This document shows positions 11,721-23,400 of a stretch of DNA of 64,000 nucleotides, piece by piece. The position numbers and the translations under genes were made by a program. This stretch comes from Sipunculus nudus (Eukaryota; Annelida; Sipuncula; Golfingiida; Sipunculidae). Numbering within the stretch: position 1 is the first letter of the stretch; each line of letters starts with the position of its first letter. The stretch spans positions 42,064,659-42,128,658 of the forward strand of contig CM049313.1 in the NCBI GenBank assembly GCA_026874595.1. Direction: 5' to 3'. The notes below the pieces were generated by a model. That model did no database searches. It worked only from the letters and a program-made list of their open reading frames with translations, and had not been told where the DNA came from.

Positions 11721-12937
11721 ACCAGCTGTTCTAAACTAAACATTTACTTAGACTTCACAGAAGTGTTGGGCATGGGGGATTGGTTAACATTTTTTTCACA
11801 AACCTATACCTCAGCACATTAGAAGTGTGAGGTCACAGTCCAATTATACACATATACTTGTATGCTCATATCACCATTATCATGTACTTATTTGAGACCA
11901 CGTGTATTTGTGTTCTCACAAAGATGTCACATTAGTGAATGTCTCCTGTTACTTGGCAGGACAATATTCAAGGGTGTTGAAGAAATATTTGAGAGAGATG
12001 TGTGTGAGAGGTCTACATTTAATACAGCTTGATGTATTATGTTTTTATAGGAAATTTCCTCCCATTCGTGTGTCGTTTTCTCATCATCTGACATGAAATG
12101 GAATATTGGAAGTTATTAAGGAGTCCCTATAAGTTTTCAAAAATTTTCTGGAATCTTTAAGTGTGAATAATTGCTTTTAGCATAAAATTTATCTGATACT
12201 TTAAAGTTATTAATTTATTTCTTTGACATATGTGGCAAAATGGCCGACTGCACAAAAGATGGAGGTTGTGATTTTGAGTTATCACTGCCACATGTCATAT
12301 TCAATTGAATATTATCTATAAATAGATTGCTGTATTAAAATGAATTAAAAGTCTGGATACCTTGAAGTTCTAAATATTTGTAAAGCATACCTTTATTGGA
12401 TGTCCTGTTTTTTTTTTTGTAATTATGAAATGTGTAAAATAATAAAAAGGAACAATTATCACACGTAATGACTTTTTGATAAATGATAAGAAAGTCGTTA
12501 TTCTAAGAAATGGCCAGAAGTTATATAACAGGGAGAGGGAGTATGAATCAGGTGATGAAACAATTATGTAAACCATATCCAAGTACAGGTCAATCACCAA
12601 AAACACTCAAGTGATTTTACACAACTTTAAACAGGAAAGTCTGAAAGTCTGAACCCATGCAACGTTTAATGGCATATGGTACAGTACACTCTTGCTTTTT
12701 GTTATTAGCTGTAAGAAATCAAGATGTGGGTGGAGCTAATAGGTTGATTATAGTCTAAACCATTGAACAGGATATGATTTTAGATGGAACTTAATCTGAG
12801 AAGTTAATTTACATATACATTTGTCACCTAATTTTAATGTTTAAAGGAAATTAAAAATAATTCTCGAGGAATTAACAACCTAGAGGAATAGAAACTTTGT
12901 TCACCATTTTTTTAAGATGTAATTATAGGAGAGTTAA

Positions 12938-12940
<3 letters not shown>
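11721..12940. other. Intergenic, nothing recognised
   Basis: The plus ORF at 11902-12096 and minus ORF at 12370-12606 show no domain, splice or composition support. Confidence 0.4.

Positions 12941-13010
<70 letters not shown>
12941..13010. repeat. (AT)n microsatellite
   Basis: Seventy bases of AT dinucleotide with one interruption; it creates a false 121-codon minus-strand ORF ending in YIYIYI. Confidence 0.97.
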
Positions 13011-13016
<6 letters not shown>

Positions 13017-13384
13017 TACATTTGCTTCTGTTATAATTAATTTCCCGACTGGTCAATCCTAAAACGTACGGACGATAATAATCATGCCAGGGTACGCTCA
13101 GATCAAACAAAGGATGATTTATATTATTTTTATATGAAGCACCCGTGTTGCAGAACACTTGGGTTAAGTGCTGTACGTTTGACTTGTTACATTTGAGTGT
13201 GTCGTTACAATGTGATGATTTGTACATAGAAGTGATGAGACTTGCACGAGGTATATATAGAATTTGCAGAGTATTGTACTTGATTGAAACAGTGTGCATG
13301 TATAATGTCTGTACATAGTTGGATATTCCTATTTTATAAGATATACATTTATATGAAATAAAAGTTTTAACATCAGCTTGTTTT

Positions 13385-13880
13385 CCTACGTATTGTATTG
13401 ATTTCTATACGGCCGTCTTTGACGGGACGTATTATGGTATTCCCCCTGTCCGTCCGTCCGTTAACTTTTAGTGTCGCCGCGATAAATTCGATGGATTTTT
13501 ACGAATCCCCATAACTACTAACCAATAGATTATTTAGCCTGAGTTCGATTATAGACAAATTCACGCATATTTAATGAGGTCAGAGGTCACGACTCATGAG
13601 GCTAGCTTGTGGTGTCGCCGCAATACGCATCAGGAAAATGATGGATATTGATGAAACTCAACAGAAATATTAACCGATATTCAGTCTCGCCATAATACGA
13701 ACTCCGTCAAATTAATGCAATATTTAATGAGGTTAGAGGTCACCAGACTAGTGGCGCGCTGATGACTTACCAAAGATCATAACAAAAAATCATAAATATT
13801 AACAAATACAGTTTCTCACCTGAATTTAATTCTCGGCAAAATTCACGCATATCTACTGAGGTCATAAGACTTGCGTATTA
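13385..13880 (+). mobile_element. Dispersed repeat with three related internal blocks
   Basis: Starts near acggccgtctttgacgggac and has a gtccgtccgtccg tract. The words 'tcacgcatattt.atgaggt' recur at about 13560, 13720 (as 'atgcaatatttaatgaggtt') and 13845, each followed by a gaggtcacga-like word, and 'gtgtcgccgc' occurs twice. This internal repetition with no ORF suggests a non-autonomous element. Boundaries are approximate. Confidence 0.5.
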
Positions 13881-16800
13881 TGCACGTTTGCGGTGCTCAT
13901 GTTATTTCTCTTTTCTCTTGTGTATATTTAAACTTTACTCCCACAGGGCCCTCGGCTTGAAAATAAAGGAATGTTCCTTGGATATATAATTGTTTATAAA
14001 TGAATACTAGCATCTCATTATAACCTACTAAATAAGCTAACGTGTACGTTTTTAATCCGATTCTTGCTATTGTCTTCAAGTTAGTTTGGTATTAAGTCCT
14101 TAGCCTAAGGTATTTGTTGTATTTAAAAAAAAAAAAGAAGATTGGGAAATTTTGGATCATCCCTACACCCGTTATAATCAAATGTAAAATCTATCGAAAG
14201 CTCGCCTGTTAAAATCATATAGCTACCATCCTCCTGCTCTAATGGACATTTCGACCAACGGGATAGCGGCTTGTCCTTTAGAAATTAAAACATAAAAGGA
14301 CAATATCGAGTTGACTGATTTCAATATTAAAAATAAATGCGTAAAAATGACCCATATCAGAACCTGATCACCTAAACACGATTATTAATATAAATACACA
14401 CATGAGAACTGTCATCTACTGGAGCATCCTTTGTGACGGGGATGGGTAGCAGGTTGGTTTAGCAGTGGCGGGCCACACTGTGCAGAATGAAAGGAGTGGT
14501 GGCGGGCTTCGAATTTAGCCAATTTTAGTATTGCTGATTGTCTTGCAAACTTTCCTTTGAACATAACAACAGAATCTGGTATCATTTAGACGTCACCGTT
14601 TCACTCTGTTTGATAGTCTCTAATGGCATCTAATGAATGAACGGCAGTCATACTGTCATAAACATACTGTGAGAGCGACCTATTATTCCTTATGGGTATG
14701 CCTTTGAAAAAATGTTAAAGGTACTGACACAAACCCAAAGAGCAAACCCGCCCAATGCACCATTACTCCGAGAATCACTGCTTATTACAAAACCAGACAA
14801 GGAACTTCTCATTTGAAATCTTCACAGAGAAATAAAAGTGTATCCAAATCTAGCAAAATTACCACTGAGCTGTCCAGAGCACATGGCCATAATAAATGTG
14901 GTTACTCATATACGTCATAGTTTTAAGTCATTCAGTCAAACGAAATATTAAAGCCTTTGGCGTCACGTCTCCAGTTCACAAGTTTACGGCTGATGATAAT
15001 ACAGGCCTGTGATTCATGCCAACTTCATAGGCTAATATTTTGTTATATTTTTATATGTCCATTTATGGCTGAATATCCGTAAGTATATGAACGATTTGAT
15101 ATATCCATGCTCAGTCTGAGCGTATAAAGTGTGTACACATGATGTGTAAAGTGACGACAGTGTTATAGAATTCCAAAAAGGTCATTCAAGAACTATAAAA
15201 CCTGCTACTAAACTTTTTCAGACAAACAAACATTTTTCCACACCTTCTAATCACGGTGGTATGTATAAATCAGACCCTGATATTTGATTTGACACTTCTT
15301 GCAATTTTCCCTTTCAACACCTGCAATTATCGGCTCATATATTCGGTTTGTTAAAAAGTATAAATTGTTTATTTGGAGAGTAAAACCCCTTTAGACCCAA
15401 ACCAGGTCATAAATGACAAGACAATGTAAATGTTGTGCCTTATTTCTCTCTTAACTTGGCAATGGGTTGAGCTACTTCAAATAGGTAGATATTTATGTAC
15501 ATGTAACGAGGTAGTCAGAGTGGGGGGGGGGGGGGGGTCTTCCAATCTGGAGATAACAATACAAAAATCAAATCTTAAATGTGACTTAGACGGTAGCGTT
15601 ATTGTTAACATGAACTTCATCACAAAAGCGTGAAAGAAAAAGTCAAATATTAATTCCTATAATTATTAATTATAATGTAGGGGAAAAGAGATGAAACGTG
15701 TCTGAGGGTCCATTGGGTACAGGGTAACTTGGCATCTCTAGTCACAGGGGTTGCTGGGAGCACTCTTAAAAAAAAATCGAATGACTGGAAAGGAAGATTG
15801 TGTTAAAGACAAGTCAGGAACTGGCGTCAACCTGAGATACAAGTGATCTCTGGTGACATTCATTATGAATTCCTGGTGCAATTCTATTTAAATAACTGGA
15901 AGGACTGTATAAGGTATGCAAGGCAGGAAAAAATGATGAAAGCTAAAAGAAGGGAACGTGCGCAATCTCCCTCCCCCCACCCCACCCCCTTCTGATTCGG
16001 ATAGGAGAATAGGTTTCATTTCTGATTAAAGCTACCGGAACGCCCACTAGCTCTTTAGGGTATCTGTGGTACTTTGGTACTGAAAGATCCTTACTGGAAG
16101 TAGATAGCATGTCAAACGGATCTGCATAATTTATTTCTGTTTAAAGCAACTGAACCATCAACTTCTTATCACAATGTAATTATGTTTAAATTACCTTTGA
16201 TGTAAGTCATAGTAACCTGCACTATATGACAATGCACATTAGAATGTTCCTAGACAGGCAATATAAAAAGAAAGCTGATAATCATGTCAGTGAAGAAAAA
16301 GAAAAATTTCATAGTTTATCGAAATGTTCTCCAACAAGGTTGATGTTGTTAAATAACACAATATATACATCATATCTATATATATGCTTATATAATATAT
16401 ACGTAATGGACTTTTAAATGATTGCCACTAATCTTACATTAAATATACAATACGTACCATTTTCTATACACTGTCTCTTTCTATATAATATATGTCATCG
16501 GGCTTTCCTGTGCAATCGAGGATTCATTTTATAGATCAATCTAGACAAGCTATTATAACTGGTAAACCATGATGCAAGCATCCCAAACTTATCGAAGACT
16601 TTCCAAAAAACACCAATTTTGTTGTATTTAGTAAGATGCAGATTATTCAATCAAGTGGGTGTGGAAAAGAAAAAAAAAATGGCAAAAGTTTGGGATAAAA
16701 CTCCGGGCCTGTCAGATCTTGATTTTTGTAGGAAGATTCCAAGCCATGTTGACGTAATTTTTCGCTCCCTTCGTATGCTTAATCAGACGATCATCACATA

Positions 16801-17250
16801 ATCAGAGTAAGTCACTGGATTTTTAACTTCTATGTAATTCAAAAATTTATTCTAAAGCAAATTTTCATACATCTGATATTTCGACCTGATCTAATCAAAA
16901 AGAATTGACAATTCACATTATCTTTATGGAAACAACGGCATGGTGCAACAGCTAAAAGGAAAGGTTTTATTTCTAAAATATTCCACCATATGGCGGTCAT
17001 GTACACTGAGAGGCATAAGACGAAAAGTATAATGCAATTTTTAAGTGTTTACAATGTGCGTTTGTAACTGGTTCGACATAACAATCAATCGAATGACTGT
17101 TTCATTTATTCTATGAGATAAAAAGGAAAACTTTTGGTGAATAATATAAAATTTTAATGAACATGCATGCGCTCTTACGAAGACATACATATGGTATGTG
17201 TACAAAAACTTCTTGAGTTGTTATAAAATCTGCCTAATGTATTCATATCT
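13881..17250. other. Intergenic, nothing recognised apart from homopolymer tracts
   Basis: Contains an A12 run near 14125 and a G17 run near 15522-15538, and a C-rich tract near 15970-15990. No exon pair with matching phases was found. Confidence 0.4.
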
Positions 17251-17251
17251 T

Positions 17252-17261
17252 TTATATATTT

Positions 17262-17324
<63 letters not shown>

Positions 17325-17460
17325 AATAAATCAAGAAAGCACCAACAAAATGTTTTTTACCCGATGAAAAAATGTATCTATCGATATATGTAATGGTTAT
17401 GGGTATCAACTGCCTCTAGTTTAGAAGAAAACCATGTATTTCATAAAAAAAAAATCGGGC

Positions 17461-17494
<34 letters not shown>

Positions 17495-17516
17495 ATATAA
17501 ATATATATATATATAA
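17252..17516. repeat. Two (AT)n microsatellites
   Basis: AT tracts at about 17252-17320 and 17461-17516, separated by 140 bp of unique sequence. Confidence 0.95.
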
Positions 17517-17520
17517 ACAG

Positions 17521-18880
17521 AAACTCATTTCTCATCATTCAAAATTATGCCATTATGATTAATTACAAAGAAACTGAAAGTAGCAGTACTTATTTACCTT
17601 GCATATAATGATATAACAAATATGCATATGTTGAAAATGCAATCTGAATAAGAAGATCTGGATACAATTGAGTATTGACATATTTATGAGATCTTAATGT
17701 GATGTGAATATCTGTAAGGGTGAAGTAATATCTTGTGTACAATGTCCTGAACAAAGTGACTAGAGATAGGGCCACGTTTATACACCTGGGCAAAATATGG
17801 TTTACCAGAGCACTACAAGTCACAATCGTAAAGGTCGATGTGATGTGGATTCTGTGAAAGCAAGTTAACTGTAGCTCCCAAGCAAACAACATACAAAGGT
17901 CATCAAAAGTCTGTTACTGATGTCAGCATCCAGATGTGGGTCGTGTTGCGATGACACAGTTTAATTCATGTGAAAAACTTAATTATTGAGGCATTTCATT
18001 TAACTTTGGAAACCATTATGAGGTCACAACAATTACAATGGTTTTTAGGCTTTATCCAAGTCTTAAGTTTAAAATAATACAATGACAATAACAGATCCAT
18101 GGTTCTCTAAAATGATACTAATATTAACAGGAATTGCTTTATTTGAAGGATCGCAAAATTTTGAATAAGCTGCTGGAATTAATATCATAAGAACTATGAT
18201 CTTTGTGCCATACAGCAGAAAATTTTACTGAACATAACATTCATGTCAAACTAACATTTTAGCTTCTCTGGTTGATGCATACCCCAGAGTTTTAAATGTG
18301 AAAATACAGAATAAAACATATTTCTAAAAATAAACTTTTTGATCACTATTATCATTCAAATATCTGAAGATGACGAGAAACCAACAGAACTCTGTTTATA
18401 ATGCACACTATCACTTTCAGTGAACTTTATATCCAAATTTTATCCATCACTTTCAGTGAATTTATATAAGAATTAAAAAAAAAAATTCCTTTGTATCCTG
18501 TATTTAACAAGTTAACATATGATAATCCTGAATAATATATATACTCTTCCTTGTAAAGAAACTGGAAAGTTGTCTGAGCATTAAACAATCACATACTTCA
18601 ATGGAATGGTTGGAACATAAAGGCATAAAAGCAACTATATAATAAAAAAAAACTGTGCGCATGCCCTACTTGTACATAAATGACAAAATTAATGTAGCAT
18701 CATATGACTGTCTTAAAACGGACAGTGCAATTGTTAAAATACTCCACAAATTTACTAAATGGCATATGCCTGAGTTTTTTATCTCCAGGACTTACTCATA
18801 TAACCTTTGTACAAGTAATATAGTCTAAACAGGAGGTCATATATACAATGATTATATACAACTTCACAAAACATAATGAA
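17521..18880. other. Intergenic, nothing recognised
   Basis: The 100-codon minus ORF 17590-17892 is hydrophobic but has no motif or splice support. A small direct repeat, 'catcactttcagtga', occurs at about 18410 and 18445. Confidence 0.4.
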
Positions 18881-18886
18881 TATATT

Positions 18887-18940
18887 ATACATATATGTGT
18901 ATGTGTATGTATGTATATATATATATATATGTGTGTGTGT

Positions 18941-19010
<70 letters not shown>
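18887..19010. repeat. (AT)n/(GT)n compound microsatellite
   Basis: GTAT, AT, GT and AT tracts in succession. ORFs on both strands here are YIYI-type artefacts. Confidence 0.97.
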
Positions 19011-19015
<5 letters not shown>

Positions 19016-19348
19016 AAGATCAGATTTAGATATCATAATTACAGCATTACCCATTACAGTCCAAGAATTCTTAACAGTATACACAGTTCACAAATAAATG
19101 CTGCTGTTTTGAAATCTGCCTTAATATCATCAGGTTTACTTTTGAATTTTCTTAATAGGTGAATGCCCCTTAATGAAAATACATACTTCATAGTGTTTCT
19201 TTACCTATTTATCATACATTGGATTAATATTTACATCAGTTATTCTATGCTGTTTTTGATATTTCACAGTCTGGAGTGTTTAGTAAGGTGGTGGGACTTC
19301 CAAAATGTTGCACAATTTTGTGAAAAAATTTATTTGAATATATGTTTT

Positions 19349-19503
19349 GTTACGAAGACAATTTGTTCAGGGGAAAATACTGGGCCGATCCGGAATTCGA
19401 ACCCATGCCGGTGGAGCACAAGTCCGGGGCACTAACCGCTTGGCTAGAAAAGCAAGCTTCACTAGCCAGACAGTTCAGTCCGCTTTTATGTCACCCTGTA
19501 ACA
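19349..19503 (-). mobile_element. tRNA-derived SINE-like repeat, copy 1
   Basis: Read on the minus strand, it has a tRNA-like A box, TAGCCAAGCGGTTAGTG (19446-19430), and a B box, GGTTCGAATTC (19403-19393), at tRNA-like spacing. The unit is bounded by tgttacgaag on one side and ccctgtaaca on the other, short inverted ends. A second copy lies 275 bp away. Confidence 0.7.
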
Positions 19504-19623
19504 CACCCCCTCTTAAGAGCGTTCTGCTATCAGAACAAGACTAATTATCCCAGGAGTCACACTTTGGTGAGCTTATTCCCTGCACCACAAAGTTAACTGT
19601 CATCGCGGATGAGCCCCCTTTTT

Positions 19624-19779
19624 GTTACGAAGACAATTTGTTCAGGGGAAAATACTGGGCCGATCCTGGATTGGAACCCATGTCGTCGGTGCAAAAGTCC
19701 AGCACACCAACAGCTACGCTAGAAAAGCAAGCTTCACTAGCGAGACAGTTCGGTCCACTTTTATGTCACCCCATAACAA
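19624..19779 (-). mobile_element. tRNA-derived SINE-like repeat, copy 2
   Basis: Same orientation and boundaries as copy 1 (gttacgaagacaatttgttc to ccccataaca). Its promoter boxes are more decayed: the B box reads GGTTCCAATCC and the A box TAGCGTAGCTGTTGG. Between the copies is a 120 bp segment with ccctcttaagagcgttctgc. Confidence 0.65.
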
Positions 19780-19933
19780 TTTAAATACAAATTTCTAAAA
19801 CAGACAAGAAAGGTATGAGTAAGTAGTAATAAGAAGGATCCCTTCTGTTTATAAGACACAAAGACAGTTGTTTATCAGAGGATGTGATGAGAGAGCATCA
19901 TCATTCCATTCAATTATTACAACATCATATACA

Positions 19934-20429
19934 TCAGCTGGACTGATCAGCTCTGCCTTCTGGTTCAGTCCTGTCACCAACAGGTGGCGCCATATGTTTA
20001 TCATCATTCTGTTCACTACTTCCACTTGTCATTTCTTCGCTCCCAACAAGAAACTTCACTTCGCCTCCGCTCGGCTCCCTCACTGCTTCCATGACTGGCT
20101 CAGATCTCGGCCGGCTCCGGCTCTTGGTAGACCTGTGTTTTCTTTCCCGGATGACTCTCTTACTGGCACCTGGCATATCTTGAGGTGTGGTGTGCGGGTG
20201 TTTGGGACCTTTCTCTTCTGAAGGTTTTCCTTTTCTGACCTGAGTATCATGGTTTAATATCCCAGATTGTGCTCCACTTGTTCCTGGTAGGCTACCCAGA
20301 GTGTCTGTCTCGGAGTTGGTAAGTGCTGCCCCCTGGTGGTCATCCTCCCCGTCTTCCAGCAAATCGTAAACATTGGAACATGCTGAAAATGCTTCTGGGT
20401 AACTCTGACTCAGTTTGTTCTTGAGGGTT
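19934..20429 (-). CDS. KXD1: KXD1 exon 3 (C-terminal, with stop)
   Basis: Acceptor CTTTCTGTAG, first base completes AG|A (Arg103), then TLKNKLSQSYPEAF, then a polar low-complexity tail (KHRSTKSRSRPRSE and similar) to a stop at 19936-19934. This is the only long open exon of the gene. Confidence 0.92.
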
Positions 20430-23400
20430 CTACAGAAAGATTATATAAAGCAAATCTTATAAATAGTATACAACCAAACACCAGCTAAGAATCAAACATA
20501 CCAATTACTAGATGTATGTTTAAACATTGATAATCTTGAGTATTAAAGCTCCTTCAATGCAACTACAAAAATATTCACTTTGTCCACATGCTCCTGAAGT
20601 TTAAGCAAATGTTTATACCATGTAAGGTATACGTGACAAGAGGTAAAAGGGAGATCTGTTATCACTTATATTTGCCTTCCTGTCCTCTTATGTGATGTTT
20701 GTTTATTTACAAGATATATAAAACAAGGGCCTAAAAGCACAAATAGTCCCCCCACCTATGTGTTTAACTAGGAAGGTGTGGCATCGATGATACCTAAATA
20801 TCCCCAAACCTTGGAAAGAACCCTTTTTAAATTGTGAATACTTGCAAAACACAAACTTGGTTTTAGAAAAGAAAATGCATGTTTTAGCTATTTAGTAATC
20901 CTGATGACTCTTGTTTTAACTGGGAGCAATGGGGGATGTAATTTGTAAACCAGACAGATTTAAACATGAGATACCAAGGACAGGTTATCAAAAGTATATG
21001 GCTGTCATGGTTGTGGCCAAGAAATATGCATGGAACATTTTATGCTAACTACTCTTGCTGTCAGTGGGATATTTTGTACTCAATTTAACATCATGTATGC
21101 AAACACCTGAAATTGTAAAATATTTTGATTGGTAACATTCAAGTCACACATTAATTAACCATGGCCGACAACACAGTTAACCATGATAGAAAAACTAAAA
21201 TTTAAACAATTTTCTCACTAACTGAGAAATAAAGCAGAAAATACTCTAACACCTCAACAGAAGTGGGCCATCTTTAGGCAAAAATCACATAGCAGTGAAA
21301 AGATTAAATATGTCTAAATTTTTTTTATAATGATTAGATGAGTGGTTCATGAAATAATATGAAAAATGTTTTTCCCCATTTATTAAATCTGAAAAGATGT
21401 GAATTCAGAAAATTATAAGTCCTGTGAAAACATCAGTCTGAAGATAATTTTATTCAATATAGTATTCACTGACTTCCCCTTGCTCCAAGAAATCCTTGCA
21501 TATGATTTGAAGGCTAAAGTGTTCTTATTTACTGATTTATCTCAAGGAAAGTGAAGAAGACCATTTCAGACTGCAAAAAGTTGTTAAACAGAGGTGGCGC
21601 TACCTGCAGGGTATAATCATGTGGGTTTGCTTAGTATGACTGTAACATTTGGTGAAGTAAGCAGCAGGGATTTTAGATATATTTGGTAAAAGAATGGAAT
21701 GGGAAGGACAAACAGAAGGATGGCTCTACAAATGCGGACCATTTTTATCTCTCAGCAGTTCAGAAGGCACAGCAACTGGTGGATACATCTGGTGGAGGAA
21801 TGAGGAACTATTGTAACAGGTAAGACTTAAGACCGATCATCATGAAGAATTTTGGAGAATCAGTGTCAAGGAAAACACAGAGCAATTCTCTACCTCCTCC
21901 TCCTTCACGAAGGACAATCTGGCTTCTGAGTATTTAAACTAAGAAAGAGAAGAATGATAAGTATCAAGTTTTCACCCTTTCCAACTGCTAAGTTGTGTTT
22001 TCCTGCTCTCTCTTGAAGTTTCCTAAGATTAAGAAAGAAAGATCTGATTAAACTCAGGATATCTTGTGGCTACAAATGGTGCCAAGTCTGTACAAACCAG
22101 GTATAGGAATCTGTACTTCCCCATGTTATATGGACAACCTACCTGACTATGCGATGCACTGCCACCTCTCTCGGATACAATAATCCAGGTTATGGACATA
22201 CCATGAAACAAACTGAAACTTTATTTCTAACAAACTGCAAACACTTTAAAAACCACTACCTTTCTTTACTTTCTTTAATTTTTGGACAACAAAACATTTC
22301 TGTGATATGTATTTTTTTTTATTCATAATAATAAACTCATTGCATAATAAATTTGCTGACCTGATTTTCTTGAAGATGACGCTGAGATCTTGTTTCATTC
22401 CTGTTAGGAGTTGAGTGTGTTCGTTAAATTCTTTCACCGTTGTTGCATACCTTGTGGCTGAGAGAGCCACAAAATTCTGAAGCATCTCATTAGTCTTTTC
22501 AAACCGTGACAGCCTGGAAAACACATGAAGATAATACTCAACATATTTGACTTGTGAGCTGCAGGGTTGTGAGTTTTCATCAAAATCTGACCTCCTCCTT
22601 TGCTAAGACTCCTGGCAAAGTCTTTACCACATGGGTCAGCCCTCTCCACTCATGGGTGAAAAGGTACTTACTACTGGTATTGGGTAGAAGGCAAATGCAG
22701 AAAAACCAAGAGTTTGGTTTTTTACTTTCAAAAACCTATTTTTTACATTACACTGTAAAAAACATGTAAATAACTGTAAAAATTGTTCTTGAAATAAAAA
22801 AACTGTGAAATACTGTAAATAACTGCTATTCATGATTTCATGTTTAGGTAAACTCCACACTAATTTAGTGGTATCATGGCATGTCCAGTCATATATTTAC
22901 AGAAATCATTTATTCTTACATCAGACAGATGTAAACAATCCAGTCACTTATTGCAAAACTGAATTTAGATACAAATAAGTGATATACGTTGGCCATTTGA
23001 TACCGTAAAAATCGTTGCAGAAGTCGCATCCTTATTACAAGTCGCACCCCGACTTTTAGGATCCCCCTCGTGAAAAGCCGTTCAAGTTTGGTTTCAGGAA
23101 AAGTCCATAATATAGGTCGCACCCGCACTTCATAGGCGTCCCAACCACCTGATACTTAAGGAATTTAAGTGTCATTCCTTGTGGTGCAAGACTACAACCA
23201 ACGTCCCCGTACTACTGTGGTTTAAAAACTAGATAAACCATTTAAACATAAAATTAATTGAACAGCTTTAATACAATGTTTATTTTTAAGGATAAACAAG
23301 GGACCCATGGGTCAAGGCGCTCAGCTGATTGTGATTGGACTATAAATGTTTCTCCACTGTGATACTATATCGAGTCAATAAAGCTTATGAATATCATGGA

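Noticed and set aside
12934-13299. 121-codon minus ORF
   Set aside because: Nearly a third is (YI)n from an AT microsatellite; the rest has no recognised feature.
17590-17892. 100-codon hydrophobic minus ORF, at first glance like a membrane protein
   Set aside because: No repeated helix pattern, no splice partners, and composition expected from AT-rich DNA.
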